NCBI RefSeq assembly: GCF_037038585.1
Contig: NC_092520.1
Span: 60,540,501 to 60,604,500 of the forward strand
From: Patagioenas fasciata
Taxonomy: Eukaryota > Chordata > Aves > Columbiformes > Columbidae
DNA length: 64,000 nucleotides
Reading direction: 5' to 3'
Notes under the pieces: model-generated
The model's input: the letters and a program-made list of their open reading frames with translations, nothing else
Databases searched by the model: none
What the model was told of the DNA's origin: nothing
Made by a program: the position numbers and the translations under genes
Shown here: positions 12,763-27,026 of the stretch, piece by piece
How the letters are laid out: the number at the start of each line of letters is the position of its first letter
Numbering within the stretch: position 1 is the stretch's first letter

Positions 12763-15700
12763 GTCTGCATGTATGTAAGATGTATATCCTTTATAAACCT
12801 GCATCACTTTGAAGTGAAAGTCGCTGCCATATTACCAATATTGTGCTGTATTATCATTACCTTCATTTCTTTATGAGCTGGAGTGGGTTCTGTATGAGAC
12901 TCAACTATATGTGACAAACATTCTTCTACAGAATTTGTCAGTGGTAAAGAAGAAGAACAAAGGGAAATGGAAGTGTGTGGTACCAGGAGGACATCACCAG
13001 CCACAAGGAGAGCAGAGTTGTGCTGGTTTTCCTATGCAACATGCACTTAAGTTGGCAGTCAAGGGCCTTAAGAAGCCACATCTTAAAAGGCCCCAGGAGG
13101 CCCACCAGAAGATGGATGCCAACACATTATGGATGCTAGCATGCAATGCAACAAAAACAGATTTTTGCCTTGAAATTGGTGTTGTTCAAAGGCCATTAAA
13201 ATAGCAAGGCATTGTTTCCTAACAGTATTACCCAGACGAACTTCTCCCACAGCCACTCTCTCTGCTCCCCCAGTCGCCTCTGCACGTATGGATGGATGCT
13301 GTCTTCATTTCACATTTCTCATCAGAGAGGGTGAGGAGGCCATGTGTGACATCTCTGACTTGTGATTTGTAGTGCTAACATCATCTGCAGGCTTACGCAG
13401 ATACAGAAATGCACATTCCATGGCAAAAGGCTAAAAAGCTAAAATTATGTGAGATTCACAGGTTTTTTTATTTTTTTTTTTAATTGATGTCTTTCCTGGG
13501 AATGAGCTAGGTATGCAGGTATGCTGAGACACCAAAAGAGTTGCCATTATGGTCTGGATACTGAAGTGCAGAATGCCATGCAGTTGGAATCACAAAAGAA
13601 GCAACAATCCTCTGTGACTGCATTAGGATTTGCATTGAATCCCCTCTCCTGTGTAAACCCAGCGCTGCAATTTCTGCAGGAGGTAATGAGCCCTGTTTCT
13701 CTATTAATAGCTCATAAAATGACCTACACCCACACAAGTGTGCATACATGTGTGTACACAAACATCACTAGTGTAAAAGCAATAAAAGGAAATTCTGAAC
13801 TGCCACAGTTGAGCCTCATAATGTTATTTGTTTGCCTGTTACAGACTTTTCTATGTATTCCTTTTAAATTGATCAAATAGTTATTGTTTGCCTTTAATCA
13901 TAATAATTTATGAAACCTATTTTTAAAGTTAGAAAATTCAGTTTAGCTTTTTATTTAAGAAAATGACGTTTAGATATGTTTTAGGAAAAAAGTGTTTCCT
14001 ATATGGCCCGCTTTTCTTATTCAGAGTTTAAAAAAAAAAAAAAAAACCTTTAGTACCATTTAAGCTTTTTAATAGGAAAAAGGTAATTTATTGCCATGAG
14101 CAAAACCCTTAAAACATCCTAATAAGTCAGTTGGTAACATCAAGGACTCTCAGGAGAGATGAAAAGACAGCAGAAGCTCTTTCCTTCATTCCCGTTCTAC
14201 GCGTCCTTGCCTCCCCTTCCTCCTTCTTCCAACAGCTGCCAACAAATGCTAAGTATTGCTGTCCCTACAACAAAAGTTTTCTGATTTCCAAAATATTAGT
14301 TTATCTCTGTCAGTTTGTGTATCTGCTGTAATGTTGCCATTTAGCTTGCTAAATGAACTCTGTATCCCGAACATACCTGGAAGTGCCTAAACTTTGCTCA
14401 CTGTTCTGACTGAGAATGTTCCATTTCTTCATTCCTTTTGCTTGAAGCTGTCAGAGGAGGAACTTAACTCTGCCACTAAACAAAGACCCTTTGATATTTT
14501 TTCTAAGCTGCTGTTGAATGATTTTTGCACATTTACCATTAAGCAAACCTACAGGAACTGTATCAGCGTTGTAAAGCTTCATGGATATGACACAGTGTAA
14601 TGACAGGGGAGGAAAAATTGTCAACTACAAGAATACAACTATTTTATCACCCTTTCAGTCACCTGCATGTTGATTGTAAACAACACACAAAACCCAAGCT
14701 ATTTCAGAGTATTTCTATTTCTTCTTCATTCTATTATTTCTGGTCAAGCTCTTTTCCACAAATTCATCACATTTTGTTAGAAATTGTTGGGAAAAAAAAA
14801 ATATATAAATATTCAGTGAATATGTCATTCATAAGGAAAAAAAATTACCCTTTTTTATGTCATGATAATAAATCAAGAAAAGGGTTTGTTATGCAAATAA
14901 TGTTTCTCTTCTTTTATGGCTACCAGAAAGTTGCAGTTGGAGGTGTGTGGAGGGAAAAAAACCTAAAGTAACTTAGCTCCATCAAAGTTTAGTTAATTAT
15001 GTGTTATGTTCTCAACATCTAAAGATAAACAGTCCAAAGATAAACTATATTAAAACATGTTAACCGAACGTATCAATGGTGCTTGGAAGTAGAGCTACTC
15101 TGGTAACAGTAAAATCTCTTCCAAGTAGTTTCAGTGGCACTTTTTTTTTTCCTTTTTCCTCAAAGCTTCCCATTCCTTACTTCCAATGCTTGAAATATAA
15201 TAGAGAAAAGGCCTGGTTTGATAAAAAATTGTCAGAAAGTTTTTGTTTGTTTGTTTTTGTTACACTGAACTAATTGCTACCTGAAAATAATTATTCAACT
15301 TTAAAATGAATTTATGTTAATAAAGAATTACTTTTATTTTTCAGCTGGCCCTGGATTACTTTTTCAGTATTCCAAATCTTTATTCAATTTCAAACATTCT
15401 ACTTTTACACCTCCATAATTACTATAATGCTTTTATTACCATAGTGGTTATCAGTGACCTACTTCATAAGTTAGGATGACATGGACACTTACTTTTAAAT
15501 CAGTCTTCATGACTAGTCTAGGTATGAGACTCCCAGACTGAAGTATTATGAATCCTATCCTAGATCATTTGAATTTCTCTTTGTAAATTCAATCTTTTCA
15601 CTATATAAGTTTAATTATCCTAAGCACTTCCTGCTCTTTATTTTGAGCCAGATTAAACCTGTTTTGTAGTTATGTAGGTCACTTTCCAGTTGAAACAAAG

Positions 15701-18700
15701 GTATATCTCAGATTGATACTATTCCTGAAGCATTGACTCATTGACTAATTCTTTTCCAGAAAACTAGTCTTTTCTACCGGTATACTTTGTAGACTGGAAA
15801 GCTGTAAGTCCAGTCAACAAATTAAGAACACCATTATTTTGCATTGACTTGTAATGCAGACAGGTACTGTGATGCTTAAGAAATGCTTAAGAAAAAAACT
15901 CATACAGCAAATACAATTTGAAACATTCTAAAAAAGAAATCCTAGTTCATGCCTAACATTTCAGTCCTGTACTGAGAGCGATTACTATTAACAGCTTCAT
16001 TTTTCATAAAATGGAGGTAATTACCTCCTCGCTTGACGTCGTAGAACTGAGAAGCATAGTCAGTATTCTCTATTTTATATTCAGGTGACATCTGAGACGA
16101 AACTTAAGCATCAAAATATAACTTAAGCAGAAATTAAATGTCTAAATTTTGCAGTTAAAAAAAGTTACAAAAAACTGAACAAAGCAAAGCCTGCATCTCC
16201 GGTATCACTCAAGCTTCTGAATTTTCTAACAAAACCTTTGGGTAGGACATTGACACTGTGCTAACTGATCCCCTCTGCCTACAACCCACATGAACACCAG
16301 CCTCCTGCCAACAGCCGGGAAGAAGTTTCATCACACCCCTGGTCATTCTTCCTAGTCTGCTTACCAATTTACAGATGAGACAGCATGCTTGCTGGAGGTG
16401 AAATTCCCTTTCTTGATCATAAAGAGAATTTAAGACATTCGTTTCAGGGACCTTAAGAGTGGAGTCAGTCTGGAGCAACTAGGTCAAAACATAATGAACA
16501 GTCTCCTGAAAAGAAGGGAATTGGAGATGTTTTATAGATGTACACAAGATAAGACTACAGGGGTTATTTTGCTGAAACAGAATGTAAGAAATTTATTGAC
16601 AATTAAACAAAATGTTTAAGTAATGAAACAAAACAAAACAATCTCGATTTTCCTAGAAAATGATAAGTTATTTATGGCAAATTTTAGCAAATGCTGTTCA
16701 TCTGTGTTTGCCTTGCCAAAGATTTATGCTTACTAGCTTTATGTTTATTAATGGAGAGGATAATCTATTTCAAAAGAGTAAGAAAACACAAGCCCTCATG
16801 CAAAAATATTAATCTTCACCTTGTCTTTGTGATGAGAGACTGTTTTCTTTCATTTATTTTCACCTTTAGAAGTCTGTGCAAGTCTTCTCTTGCTTAGAGT
16901 CCTGAATTCATTATTTTCTACTTCCTTCTTGCTCCTTACTCACTTCCCAGACCTCTTCCTGAATGTTGGCTTTGAACTATTCTTTTCTGGTGTTTTGAGA
17001 TTTTATTGCTACCAATTTACCTTACAGTGAAATTCTGGATCCCCAGAAGTCAGTAGCAAATTTCACATCAATTTCAACAGGGATTTTATCCTGGCTCCTG
17101 GCAGTTTCTGTCTTTTCATCTGCCAAGTAATATCCCAGCTTTCATTCAAAACTCTTTTCAAAAATGTAGCTCATAGATTTGAATCTTTTGCACGTGCACA
17201 CACACACACACACAAAACGCACAAAACACTAAAAAATACCACACCACCCTTTCAGCTCCCCTAACATCACAGCCAAAATGGGGCAGCACTGAAAGAGTAA
17301 AATCTATGTAAGTAATACAGATAGCTGGGGAAACAAACCATAATTCCTGTGATTCCTGTGTCTTTGTTGTTGGCTCCATTTGTTGTCTTCAAGAAATCGT
17401 TCAATCCTTCAGTGCCCCACTTTCCTCCTCTATAATACAATAATTATCTTCCTCATTAAGAAGTCTTGACAGTTGATCCTGTGAAAATAAACATTTTTTG
17501 ACTAGTATTGTTGTAACAGGCCACCAGGTACCCAAGGAATCTGATAATTCCGTGTTAGGGGTGGCCCTAGATCGCATCAGGACTGAGATAAACAAGGACT
17601 TAGCCTGAAACACTGTGACCATTTTTTTCCATGGTTGACCCCAAATCTACTTCTTTGTTCTTTTTCACAACTATGCAAGAAAAAATGTATACTTATATTC
17701 TTACCAAAGACAATGAATACATTAATTATAATGTCACCAAAATAGTGAGGATAAATCACATCATTCAAAAATATATGTATATGTAATATCAAATTAAGAC
17801 CTGGAAAATTAATTTTTTAATAAAACCCTTTTAGTCTCTTTCTTTTTTATCAATGTGATACAAATTATGGCAATGGATTAAAATCTTTATATCTCTAATG
17901 AGTAGTGACCTGCAGTGCAATTTAGTAGTACTTGGTTATTAGTTATCAGCAGTTTTGCTTCTCCTTCAAAGCAAAGTTATCAAAACATACATAGATCTAG
18001 AAAGTTGTCAGGTCCTGAGTATCAGTCTTGGTCCCATGACTTGCTAGTTAATTTACATACATCTTGGCAAAAGAAATCTGATGAGAAATTAAATAAATGA
18101 TTATGCTCTCATAATATATAAATCAATTCCATTCTTTATTAGAAGTCTTTTACAAAGAGTATTAGATAATTAAGCTGTTATATAGTAACTCATGCATATC
18201 AAATATCTCAGCCAAGAAGGTTAATTGAAGCTCCCTCTTCATCATTGTAAATGTCTTCAAACTGCTTTGACTGGGTCAAGTTGAAACAAAATAGGTAGAC
18301 TCTAATAAATGCTCTGAACAAATTAATGACAGAAAAAAACTAAAGGGAATTATATACGTCTTTGCATATTTCTGAGTTTTAAAATAATATTACACTATTA
18401 AATATTTTTTTTCTTTATTTGATTTCTAACATCAAGTAGTGCATCCTTACAAAAATGTAAAAACAAAACAAAACAATACTAAACAAAACACACTTTGTCT
18501 CTACAGCTACCATTACTTAGTTCACACTAGTCGCTAAACACTGAACTTTGTACATACACCATTTTCTTCTCTGGCAATAATTAAGATAGATACAGTTTCA
18601 TCAGTATTTATTATTTTATTATGTTTGTCTCACCTATTGGGTAAATGCATGCATAAGTTGGGTACAACTTAAAAATCAGGCCAGTGGAGACAGATCTTGG

Positions 18701-21700
18701 TGTTCATACAAGCTACAATCTCAGGAGTCAGTAACTTCAAGTTACAAAACTGTGGTAATAGAAACTGAAGGCAAGACTTCTAATTAACGTTACTGTTACT
18801 GCATGTTAACAACTCACAAGCATTGACTTTACAACATCCACTGGATATACACCCTCCATCTTACTTGCATTTTCCTTTTACTTATATTGTGGTGTGTAGA
18901 AAACAAGGAATGATTTTACAGTTTTGACTTGGAGAAGGTGAGGTTGTGGTGTTGTTTTTTTAGTTTTATTTAATTTGAATTATTGTCTTGCAATCTGCTA
19001 ATTTAAAATACACATGTCCTACAGAAATCGCTCCCATTAACTTCAGGTCTTCCCTAATTAAGTTGCTTTATTTCACAGGTTCCCAGCCCTCCCCCTAGAA
19101 AAACTGCTCTTTATTCTTTTTAGCATAATGGTATAAAAGAATCCCTAACTACTGAACCATGATACAGTCTTTCACTACAACCAATGTCTGAGGGAGAAAG
19201 CTCTAAATAATTATCAAAGTATAATGAACATTGCTACTAAATGCTAACTAAATGCCTCATTGGAAAATTTGAAAGGCATTAATTCAGACAACAGTTTCTC
19301 TTTATTTCCTATATTTCCTGGTTCTGATTCTTCCTTTTTTATTTATTAGTAATTTGCATGAAAGAAGCATCTTTGTTTCTTCAATGTTCATTTCCTTTTT
19401 CTCGTTTAGGGTATCATTCTGCTTCAGTGAAAACAACGGTAATTTTACTGGTTGACTTCAGGAAAGTAGGTCTGATAACGAGAAATTCTGGCTGTCTCCA
19501 GGCCCCGTTGATGTCATCCACCAGGTAGCAGCCCTCAAAATCCCTTCCGATCAGAATCCCTGAAGCACAACTTCTTTTGTGTGACTTAATGATTTGCCAT
19601 TGCAGGAATGCTGATTACTTCATCAGGGATTACGACTTTATGCAAAGACTAAACAGCAAACGGCAGGAGTAGGTGGATTTCTAAGTCCACCCCTTCCACA
19701 AGCCTCTCTTTCCATGCAAATAACCCTGATTATACCAAATTGCAAGAGAAAGAAGGAAATGAACGTCACAGAAAAGCAGGGTACCAAGAAGTAGTTTCCA
19801 TGCACTACTGGTAGACCAAAACTTGACCCAGCAGAAATTGTCTATTCATCATTAACTGCTCCAGAATAGCCTGGAAAATGTGGACCATCACATCTTCCTG
19901 GCACATCTTCCTTTTTGTATTAGAATACCAGAGGGAAAAGATCCTAATTGTCAGTGAAAGCATTCTGACACTGTATTACAGTGTTTTATGCAAATGTATT
20001 TCTGTCATGTCATAGACAGCTTATATTTACAAAACAGTCATTTCTAAGAGGATTTTTTGCCAGGTTTGTCTGTGTGGATGTGATTTGTTCATTGATAGGG
20101 CTTCAAACTTTGTGCACATGTGCTTGTCTGTAAATTAATCTGTCAGGACCAGAAAGCCGAATTTTGATTGGACAGTCCTGTCAAAGTCTGTCTGAGTGAT
20201 GGTTGTGCTTTTCATCACTGTAATCTGTAATCCCCATTTTCATTGGCCTGGTCTAATTCATTGTCACACACAAGAAATCCTCTCTTTCCTGGGCACATCC
20301 AGCAAAGAAAGTTTCTCCTCGAGCCATTTACATTCTGCTACACTTGATATATAAGCTGATCCTCACAATTATCCAGTCAGAATCTTCCTTAGAAACACCT
20401 GTATTCTGTAGTATAACTCAGAATTTACTGCTTGCCAGAGAAGCATATGACCTACTATACTGTGTCAATCATGACCTAAAACCTTTTACTTAGAGCCTTC
20501 AGGCTGTTTTTTCACACTGTTAGAGAAAGTCTGACATCTCATAAAATTTAGAAATGAATTTTCACTGCAAGGAGGAGAAGAGACTGAAAATATCACTAAT
20601 TAAGCAAAATATAATACACTGCGTGTCAGGTCTAGACATGAATGAAGGTATTTACAGAATGTTTTAGGGAAAACAACGTGCTAGCAACAGGTAAGAGTTA
20701 CTTTTTCTTAATTCTTTCTAATACAAATATCCCCTCTGCTTTTTCCTCATTTAAAGCTTCAAATCTTATATCAGAAGTACAGATGTTATTAGATATGAAG
20801 TCTTTTAAAACAAAACTCTTTCTTTTCTAATTTCTAATCAGAAAAACTCTTACAAACTACTAAAAGTAACTGAAAAGAACATCAAAACATCTGATGCTCC
20901 TAGACGGCACTTAGTGCCACCTCTGCATGAGAATGGTGAGTTACTAATAAATTGCATTCAATTTGTTAACTCCAAGATACCAAATGGCCACAAAACTCTT
21001 TGGGCAAATCTTATTTTGTTATTACCTTAAAGTGAATGTCTATGGTACCTTTAAAAGTGAGTAGTAGCTTGCAGACCCTCAATTACCTTATAAAAAAAAA
21101 GGGGGGGACAAAAATAAAATATTCAAGAAGCGTCTTTCTCAGGGAAACATTTGCATTACTTGAACACTGCAGTTTCATCATTCATCATGCTATCTCCTTC
21201 CCACACTTCCCGAAAAAAATGTGCTGGACTCCACTCCTTGAAGCAGGGTTGAACAATCGGTGAAGTGATGACCACATCTTCCTGCCTGACAGGAAGATCC
21301 CACCACAATTCGGGGAATTTCGAAATTATGAAATAGAGGGTGAAACAGATATAAATAATGCACAGATGTTGATGTAAATTATTTTAGATTTAAGCAATAT
21401 GATCTCTAAATTTGGAGAGCAGAGTATAGAACAAGTAAATCCATCTCAGTGTCATTACCTTGCTCCTGCTCCTTCATGTGATATTCTTTAATTGTAGTAT
21501 TTATACTGTGATGTTGTGTCTGCAGTGTTTTGTCGTGTACACCCTCCAGGTGAACACTGGCCATGTGACTGAGGAGTTTTTCCTGGATAATAAGCTGTAT
21601 TTCTACAACTGGGTACTCAAATCACGACAGATTGCACGGTTAAAAATAAAACTGCAGAGCTGATATTCCTGCGATTAATTCAATCAGGTTATTTGTTAGT

Positions 21701-22289
21701 GATACATGGACAAATACATGGGCAAAAAAGTCACCTCCAGCCTGTCATAAATTCAATGCAAGTGAGTTCTCCAGACATCTGCTTAAAAATATTAACATTA
21801 ACACAAAATAATATGAACAAATTTTACATGCAAAATGAGTACCTTAAAAATTTAATTAAATATTTTGATAAGAGTTGTCTAAAATTCTGATTTCCAACAA
21901 AAGCCATCAAACAAGCTAATGACTTAATTTTAAATAATATTTATAACTAGAAGCTGAAGTAAGTCTATTCTAGTTTGTCACAATAAACTTGAGTATTTCT
22001 GTTTCCATGTTCTTCTCAACAGTGATGTAAAACCATATGTTAGGAAGAGAAAGTGTATAATACACTGTCTGTGCATTTCCTAAGAAAAGGAAAAATGGGT
22101 GAAGAAATTTCCAGAAAGGGACTTCAAATCATTCCTCCCAACCACCTCACATATTGCTGCAGAATGCTTTTCTGGCAGGATGAAAACCCCCCTTTCTGCC
22201 CCTCCTTCCTTCATCGTGGAAGGAGTAGGCACATCTCCCTCTCTCTGCTGTTGAGGCTAACAGCTTCTTTTGTTTGGCCCCAGAGCACC
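12763..22289. other. Unannotated non-coding DNA, possibly with conserved elements
   Basis: No gene is recognised. Simple features include a (CA)n run at about 17196-17214 and A/T tracts near 13464, 14029-14046 and 14790. The stretch about 19440-20420 is of higher complexity, free of repeats and rich in homeodomain-like TAAT cores, which is a reasonable place to look for conserved non-coding sequence. I cannot demonstrate conservation from one sequence. Confidence 0.45.
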
Positions 22290-23684
22290 CCGGCCAGGGT
22301 TGTTAGGAGTGCTGAGGCACCAGTGAGCCGCTGGGCACCTGCGGCCAGTGTGGGGGATGTTTGGAGGCTTCAGGGGCACCCCACAGCCAGGGTGGGGGTG
22401 CAGAGAAGCTTCTGGAATGCCTACAGTCAGATCTGATCAGCCAATATAAAAAACGGGACCCTCGTCGAGACTCCACCCAATTGTCGCAGGTCTCTCAGAG
22501 CACGAGCGAGATGCTGCCGCCGAGAACCCCCTCCGCAGGATGGAGACTCCGCTTGCCTTGCCACCACGGGTGTGAGTAAAACTTCTCCTCGCAGGACTGA
22601 GAGTGTATTTGCTTTCCATGCACACATGCATGTGTAACTTTCCGTGCTCAATATACGCACATGTAGAATTAATCCTCGCATAATCACAATATCACAGTAT
22701 CACAGTATGTTTGGGATTGGAAGGGACCTCAAAAGATCATCTAGTCCAAACCCCCTGCTGGAGCAGGAACGCCTAGGTGAAGTCGCACAGGAATGTGTCC
22801 AGGCAGGCTTTGAATGTCTCCAGGAAAGGAGACTCCACAGCCTCCCTGGGCAGCCTGTTCCAGTGCTCTGACACCCTCACTGAGAAGAAGTTTTTTCTCA
22901 AATTTAAGTGGAACCTCTTGTGTTCCAGCTTGATCCCATTGCTCCTTGTCCTATCATTGTTTGCCACTGAGAAGAGCCTGGCTCCATTCTCATGGCACTC
23001 ACCCTTTATATATTTATAAACATGAATAAGGTCACCCCTCAGTCTCGTCTTCTCCAAACTAAAGAGACCCAGCTCCCTCAACCTTTCTTCATAAGGGAGG
23101 TGCTCCACTCCCTTAATCATCTTTGTTGCCCTACGCGGGTGTGTTTTCCTCCCCTGCTTCCACATAAGCACGTGTAATTTTCCGTGCACATTTGCACGCA
23201 TACTTTTCGTGCTCAATACAAGCACGTGTATAAATTATTTCCTCGCACAATCATGAGTGTATTTTCCTCCCGTGCTTCCACATAAGCACGTGTGATATTC
23301 CATGCACATTTGCAGGTGCATTAACCCTCACAGGATTGCGAGTGTATTATAAATTTACCCTTGCAGAATCGCGAGTGTACACTTTCCATACTCACTACGA
23401 GTATGCATATCTCTTTAAAATAATCCCACACTGTGTACAGGCAAGTGTGTACTCCTCCCAGACTCAGAGATGGCTCCGGCATTATTTTGAGTGAAGCCAT
23501 ATGCATGCACTCTGTGGACCACCTGTTGTATTAGCTGCTGCCCATTAACAATTTTCCTCAACTGATACCCGAACCTGTATTTAAGTCACTTTTGGAGTGC
23601 TAAAACCCCTGTTTCTCACTAGTTTAATAAAGGTTGTTTTGGACCCTGTTGTCCCTTAAACTAACCTCGGGGTGCCTCCGTGAC
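22290..23684 (+). mobile_element. Old LTR-like element with internal repeats, interrupted by CR1
   Basis: The right end looks like a retroviral LTR: a TATTTAAG box at about 23578, an AATAAA polyadenylation signal at about 23625, a short U5-like segment and a terminal ...CCGTGACA at 23684. Upstream, a CCAATATAAAAAA promoter-like string (about 22441-22453) leads into a CpG-bearing stretch. From about 22588 to 23430 there are imperfect tandem units, each carrying GAGTGTATT, GCACGTGT and TTTCCGTGC motifs. A CR1 has inserted inside one unit, so the LTR is older than that CR1. I cannot find the 5' TG end or a target-site duplication, so the left boundary is a guess and no internal retroviral genes are seen next to it. 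I do not recognise the family. Confidence 0.5.
22684..23136 (-). mobile_element. CR1 LINE 3' end nested in LTR-like element
   Basis: Reverse-complement CR1. On the + strand it starts with the inverted tail (ATCACAGTATCACAGTATG), then TGGGATTGGAAGGGACCT. It runs back through the ORF2 C-terminus to CTTTGTTGCCCTACGC, where similarity to the 40672 copy ends abruptly and the LTR-like repeat resumes. The minus-strand frame is still largely open and encodes the RT C-terminal stretch with [20 protein letters not shown] and the HWNRLPRE motif. It is the same subfamily as the copy at 40672-41348 but in opposite orientation. The host repeat reads continuously if this segment is removed, which confirms a nested insertion. 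Confidence 0.93.
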
Positions 23685-26600
23685 AGCTTTAGTCAATTTT
23701 CATGCATTGCAAAAGTTAATTGACTAATTTATTGGAGAAGACAAAATCCGTGCTAGAAGTTGTTGTTAAGACGACACAAAGCAGATCACTGAGAAAACAA
23801 TGAGATACATTTCACACTGCTGGATTGCAAGATTCTTTTTGCTGTGTGCCATGTCCAGATGGATTCATTATAGAGAAACAGACTTCAGGGTGATGGGTTA
23901 GGTGCCATAGATGAGGAGAATATTCCTTTTGAAATTCATCGAATTCAGACATGCCATCAAGTGTCACACTGAAGTTCAGGGGGGAAAAATTAGGTGTGGT
24001 CTGCTCCCCAACCTGTGCACTCAAGTTTCACTGAAATCTTTTCCACAAATTTATAGCCAGTATTATCTGTCTCTTTTAGGTCTAATACAATCTTGCCCTC
24101 CATAACTTATTTGATTTTCTTCACATAAGATACTTCTGGTATTTCTCTTTTAAATTTCCACCCATGTAAGAACAGAAGCAGGCTGATGATGATCGAAGGA
24201 TTCATTTCTTCTCTTTCTTCAGTGGTAGCAGGGAATATCACGTCTGCTCAGAAGGACAACAGTAGAAAGCTAAAAGGGGAGAGTGGGATTTTACCACAGA
24301 GAAAAGAGAGCTGACTTCTTTATGAATCTCAGAATTATCTCATTGCTATTACCAGGTCAGAGGCAAAGTTCTCAAATATTCACAACAGGGTACTTTTTGT
24401 AAAGTCCATACTTTGATGCATAACTCCCCCAGAAAGTGAAAATTAGTGGGAGATATTGATGAGAGCGATGTACCAAAAAAGCCTTTGGAAACTGAACCAT
24501 CAATTGCCGATTATTTATCTCATTCTCAGTGAAGCTCTAAATAGCACACTGTTTGACATGTTCAGATCTGTAGCCAGAGGTAACACATTTTTGTCCCAAA
24601 GTGAAAATATGTCTTCTTAGTTCAAGCAGCATCAGCCAGAGAAGGACAATAATTTTAATTTTTAAATGGCATAGCATTGTCAAAGCATTCAGTCTTCCTC
24701 AATCTTACTAATTTTCTGTTAAACTACTCTGAAACCACAAAGGCATTCTTAAAAAAATTAAAAAGAAAAAAGACTGAGAAAGTTGTAACATCTTCAAAGG
24801 GGTTAAGAGCTCAAAGTATTGCCATCATTTGAATAAAAGCCTCCCTATAACTATCTGTAGACATAGTAGTATAACACATCCAGATAAGTATTGAAGATCA
24901 TTACTTATTTAGCTTAGAAATTTCTCAAAAGTAGAAAATAAAAATAAAAAGCCACCAGAAAGAGTGCTCAAACTTCAGTAGCAATGGAAATACTAAAACG
25001 AAAATCAAGTCAAATGGAAATGTCTTCTTAGGATATTCCTGTTCATTCATTTCATAAAATATGATCAGAAGTAACTTTATGTAAGAATTTCATCTCTGCA
25101 GCTAAAATTCACAATTTTAAAGCCAGTTTTTACATAAAAATGTAGAAAATTATTCAGCAATTGATTGTAATTCCTAGATCACCTTTTTATTCACAACTGC
25201 AAGATCACTCTGGTTCAAAAATTGGTCTTTTACATTAAAGTTGTTTTCTTTTAGAAGAATGATCAATACACCATTTAGGCTTAACTTACACAGAAATCAA
25301 CAGCTTCTAAGTGCAAAATATTACTTTCACCTTTGTCTGATTAAGTATAACCTCAGAAATATTTCATGCAGACAAAATGGGAAAGAAGACATCCTTGTTC
25401 TCTAAAGTATAGATCTCAGTTAATACATTTCTATAATTCTCTGTTGCAAGAGTCAGAACTTGTTTTCTTAGTAAATGGGGTTCAGATATTGTAACCAGAA
25501 ACCACATGACCACAAAATGCTAAACCATTTTTTCTTGATCTTATGGACTTAATCATCTGCTCCTAGACGTCCAGGTTTTTGAGGACTATTTTTTGGTCCA
25601 GTCTTCCTCATCCATAAGCCTAGGAAAGCACATACACCGTAGAACATTCAGTATGCCATAAGTTTTCACTCTAATTTATCTCCCTGTAATTTGGATGTCT
25701 TCCACACAGTTAGATATCTTTTCTTCTTCACTAGAAAATATCATTTGTTTCCTTAATTACTGAAATTAATTATTTGTAAAAATAAAAAGGAAAATGTTCA
25801 TACTATCTTATGTATATGGGATTATTGGTATTTCTGGATGCTCTGAAAAAGTTATGGGTGACAACTCTGTTCTCCATTCAACCTGCCTGTCATTTACGTA
25901 TGCAGAAGCAAAATCCTTTTCTTTTTTGTTTTAGTTTCAGGGATTACAATCCCTGTTTATTAAACAAACAGAACCACAACAACTAAAATCACATGTATTT
26001 ATCATTGTTACAGGGGTTTTTGTCTTTTGACAAGTAAATACTGAGTGCCATGAACAGACAAGTATCCAAACAATTGCTCTTCCACAGGTCCATGTGAGAA
26101 AGGATCACAAGACAATAAACATATTGTAGTCACTCATCATTTAGTGCTCTACCAACTTACAGAGAGATTAATTTTGCTTTTATAAATAAGACGTAGTGTT
26201 CTTCAGTCACTGTTTAATATAAACTATTTGTCAAATTCATTCTTTTGGATACTTGACAGACAGAATTTTATAATGCCGAGTGAATTAAGACTTGGATATT
26301 GGTTTTAAGGAGACTGTTCACACATTTTCAGATTCATGGAGCAAATTGCAACTAATTTTCCTCATTTAAATAGTCACACAAATCTATGATTAAAAACTTA
26401 TTTCAAAGCTGAGGAGAACAAAACATAAATACAATATATATAACAATAAATATATACATTTTAATATGCATATAAATATTAAATCACAGATTGACCTTAT
26501 GGAACCAGAAAGAGAGAAAGAAAATATCTTTACCAGAAAACACTCTGAATATGCACTGAAAAACTACTAGACTTGATAAGGACAGAAAGCATTTTTTAAA

Positions 26601-26911
26601 AGCTGACTTTATCCTTAAAAGCCTCAGCTCTCTGGAGGCCCTCCACGGTCATGAAAATTGATGGGCATCTCTAAGGAGAGGTTCAGGACAAGACCCTGAC
26701 TGAGGAGGCCACAATTTCTCTGGAACACTCTCCCTGCTCATGCTCCATAAAAAGGGCCTGAGAAGATTGTCCTCATAAAGCAAAAGCAAGTGCTTAACAG
26801 TATTCCCCCAGTATGTCATTCTGCCACAGTAGAACATATCTAACCCAAGTGAAGCTCACAAGCACTGAATTAGAGTAACTAACATTTTAGAATGTCAAGA
26901 TTTTGGAAGTC
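23685..26911. other. Unannotated AT-rich non-coding DNA
   Basis: No gene, RNA gene or transposon is recognised. Open frames are under 75 codons and there are only short A-rich runs. Confidence 0.5.
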
Positions 26912-27026
26912 ACTTTTGGACGCCTTCCTGTGTAACCTCATCTAGGTGTTCCTGCTCTGGCAGGGGTATTGGACTAGATGAACTTTTGAGGTCACTTCCA
27001 ATCCCTAACATTCTGTGATTCTGTGA
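26912..27026 (+). mobile_element. CR1 LINE, very short 3' tail
   Basis: Only the last residues of ORF2 and the 3' untranslated tail remain. A stretch like GACGCCTTCCTGTGTAACCT is followed by AGGTGTTCCTGCTCTGGCAG, TTGGACTAGATGAAC and CACTTCCAATCCCTAACATT, ending in CTGTGATTCTGTGA. It is + strand and strongly 5' truncated. Confidence 0.9.

Noticed and set aside
12537-12876. Open frames of 70-91 codons with Tyr-Val, Tyr-Thr or Ile-His repeats
   Set aside because: They are translations of the hexanucleotide microsatellite on both strands.
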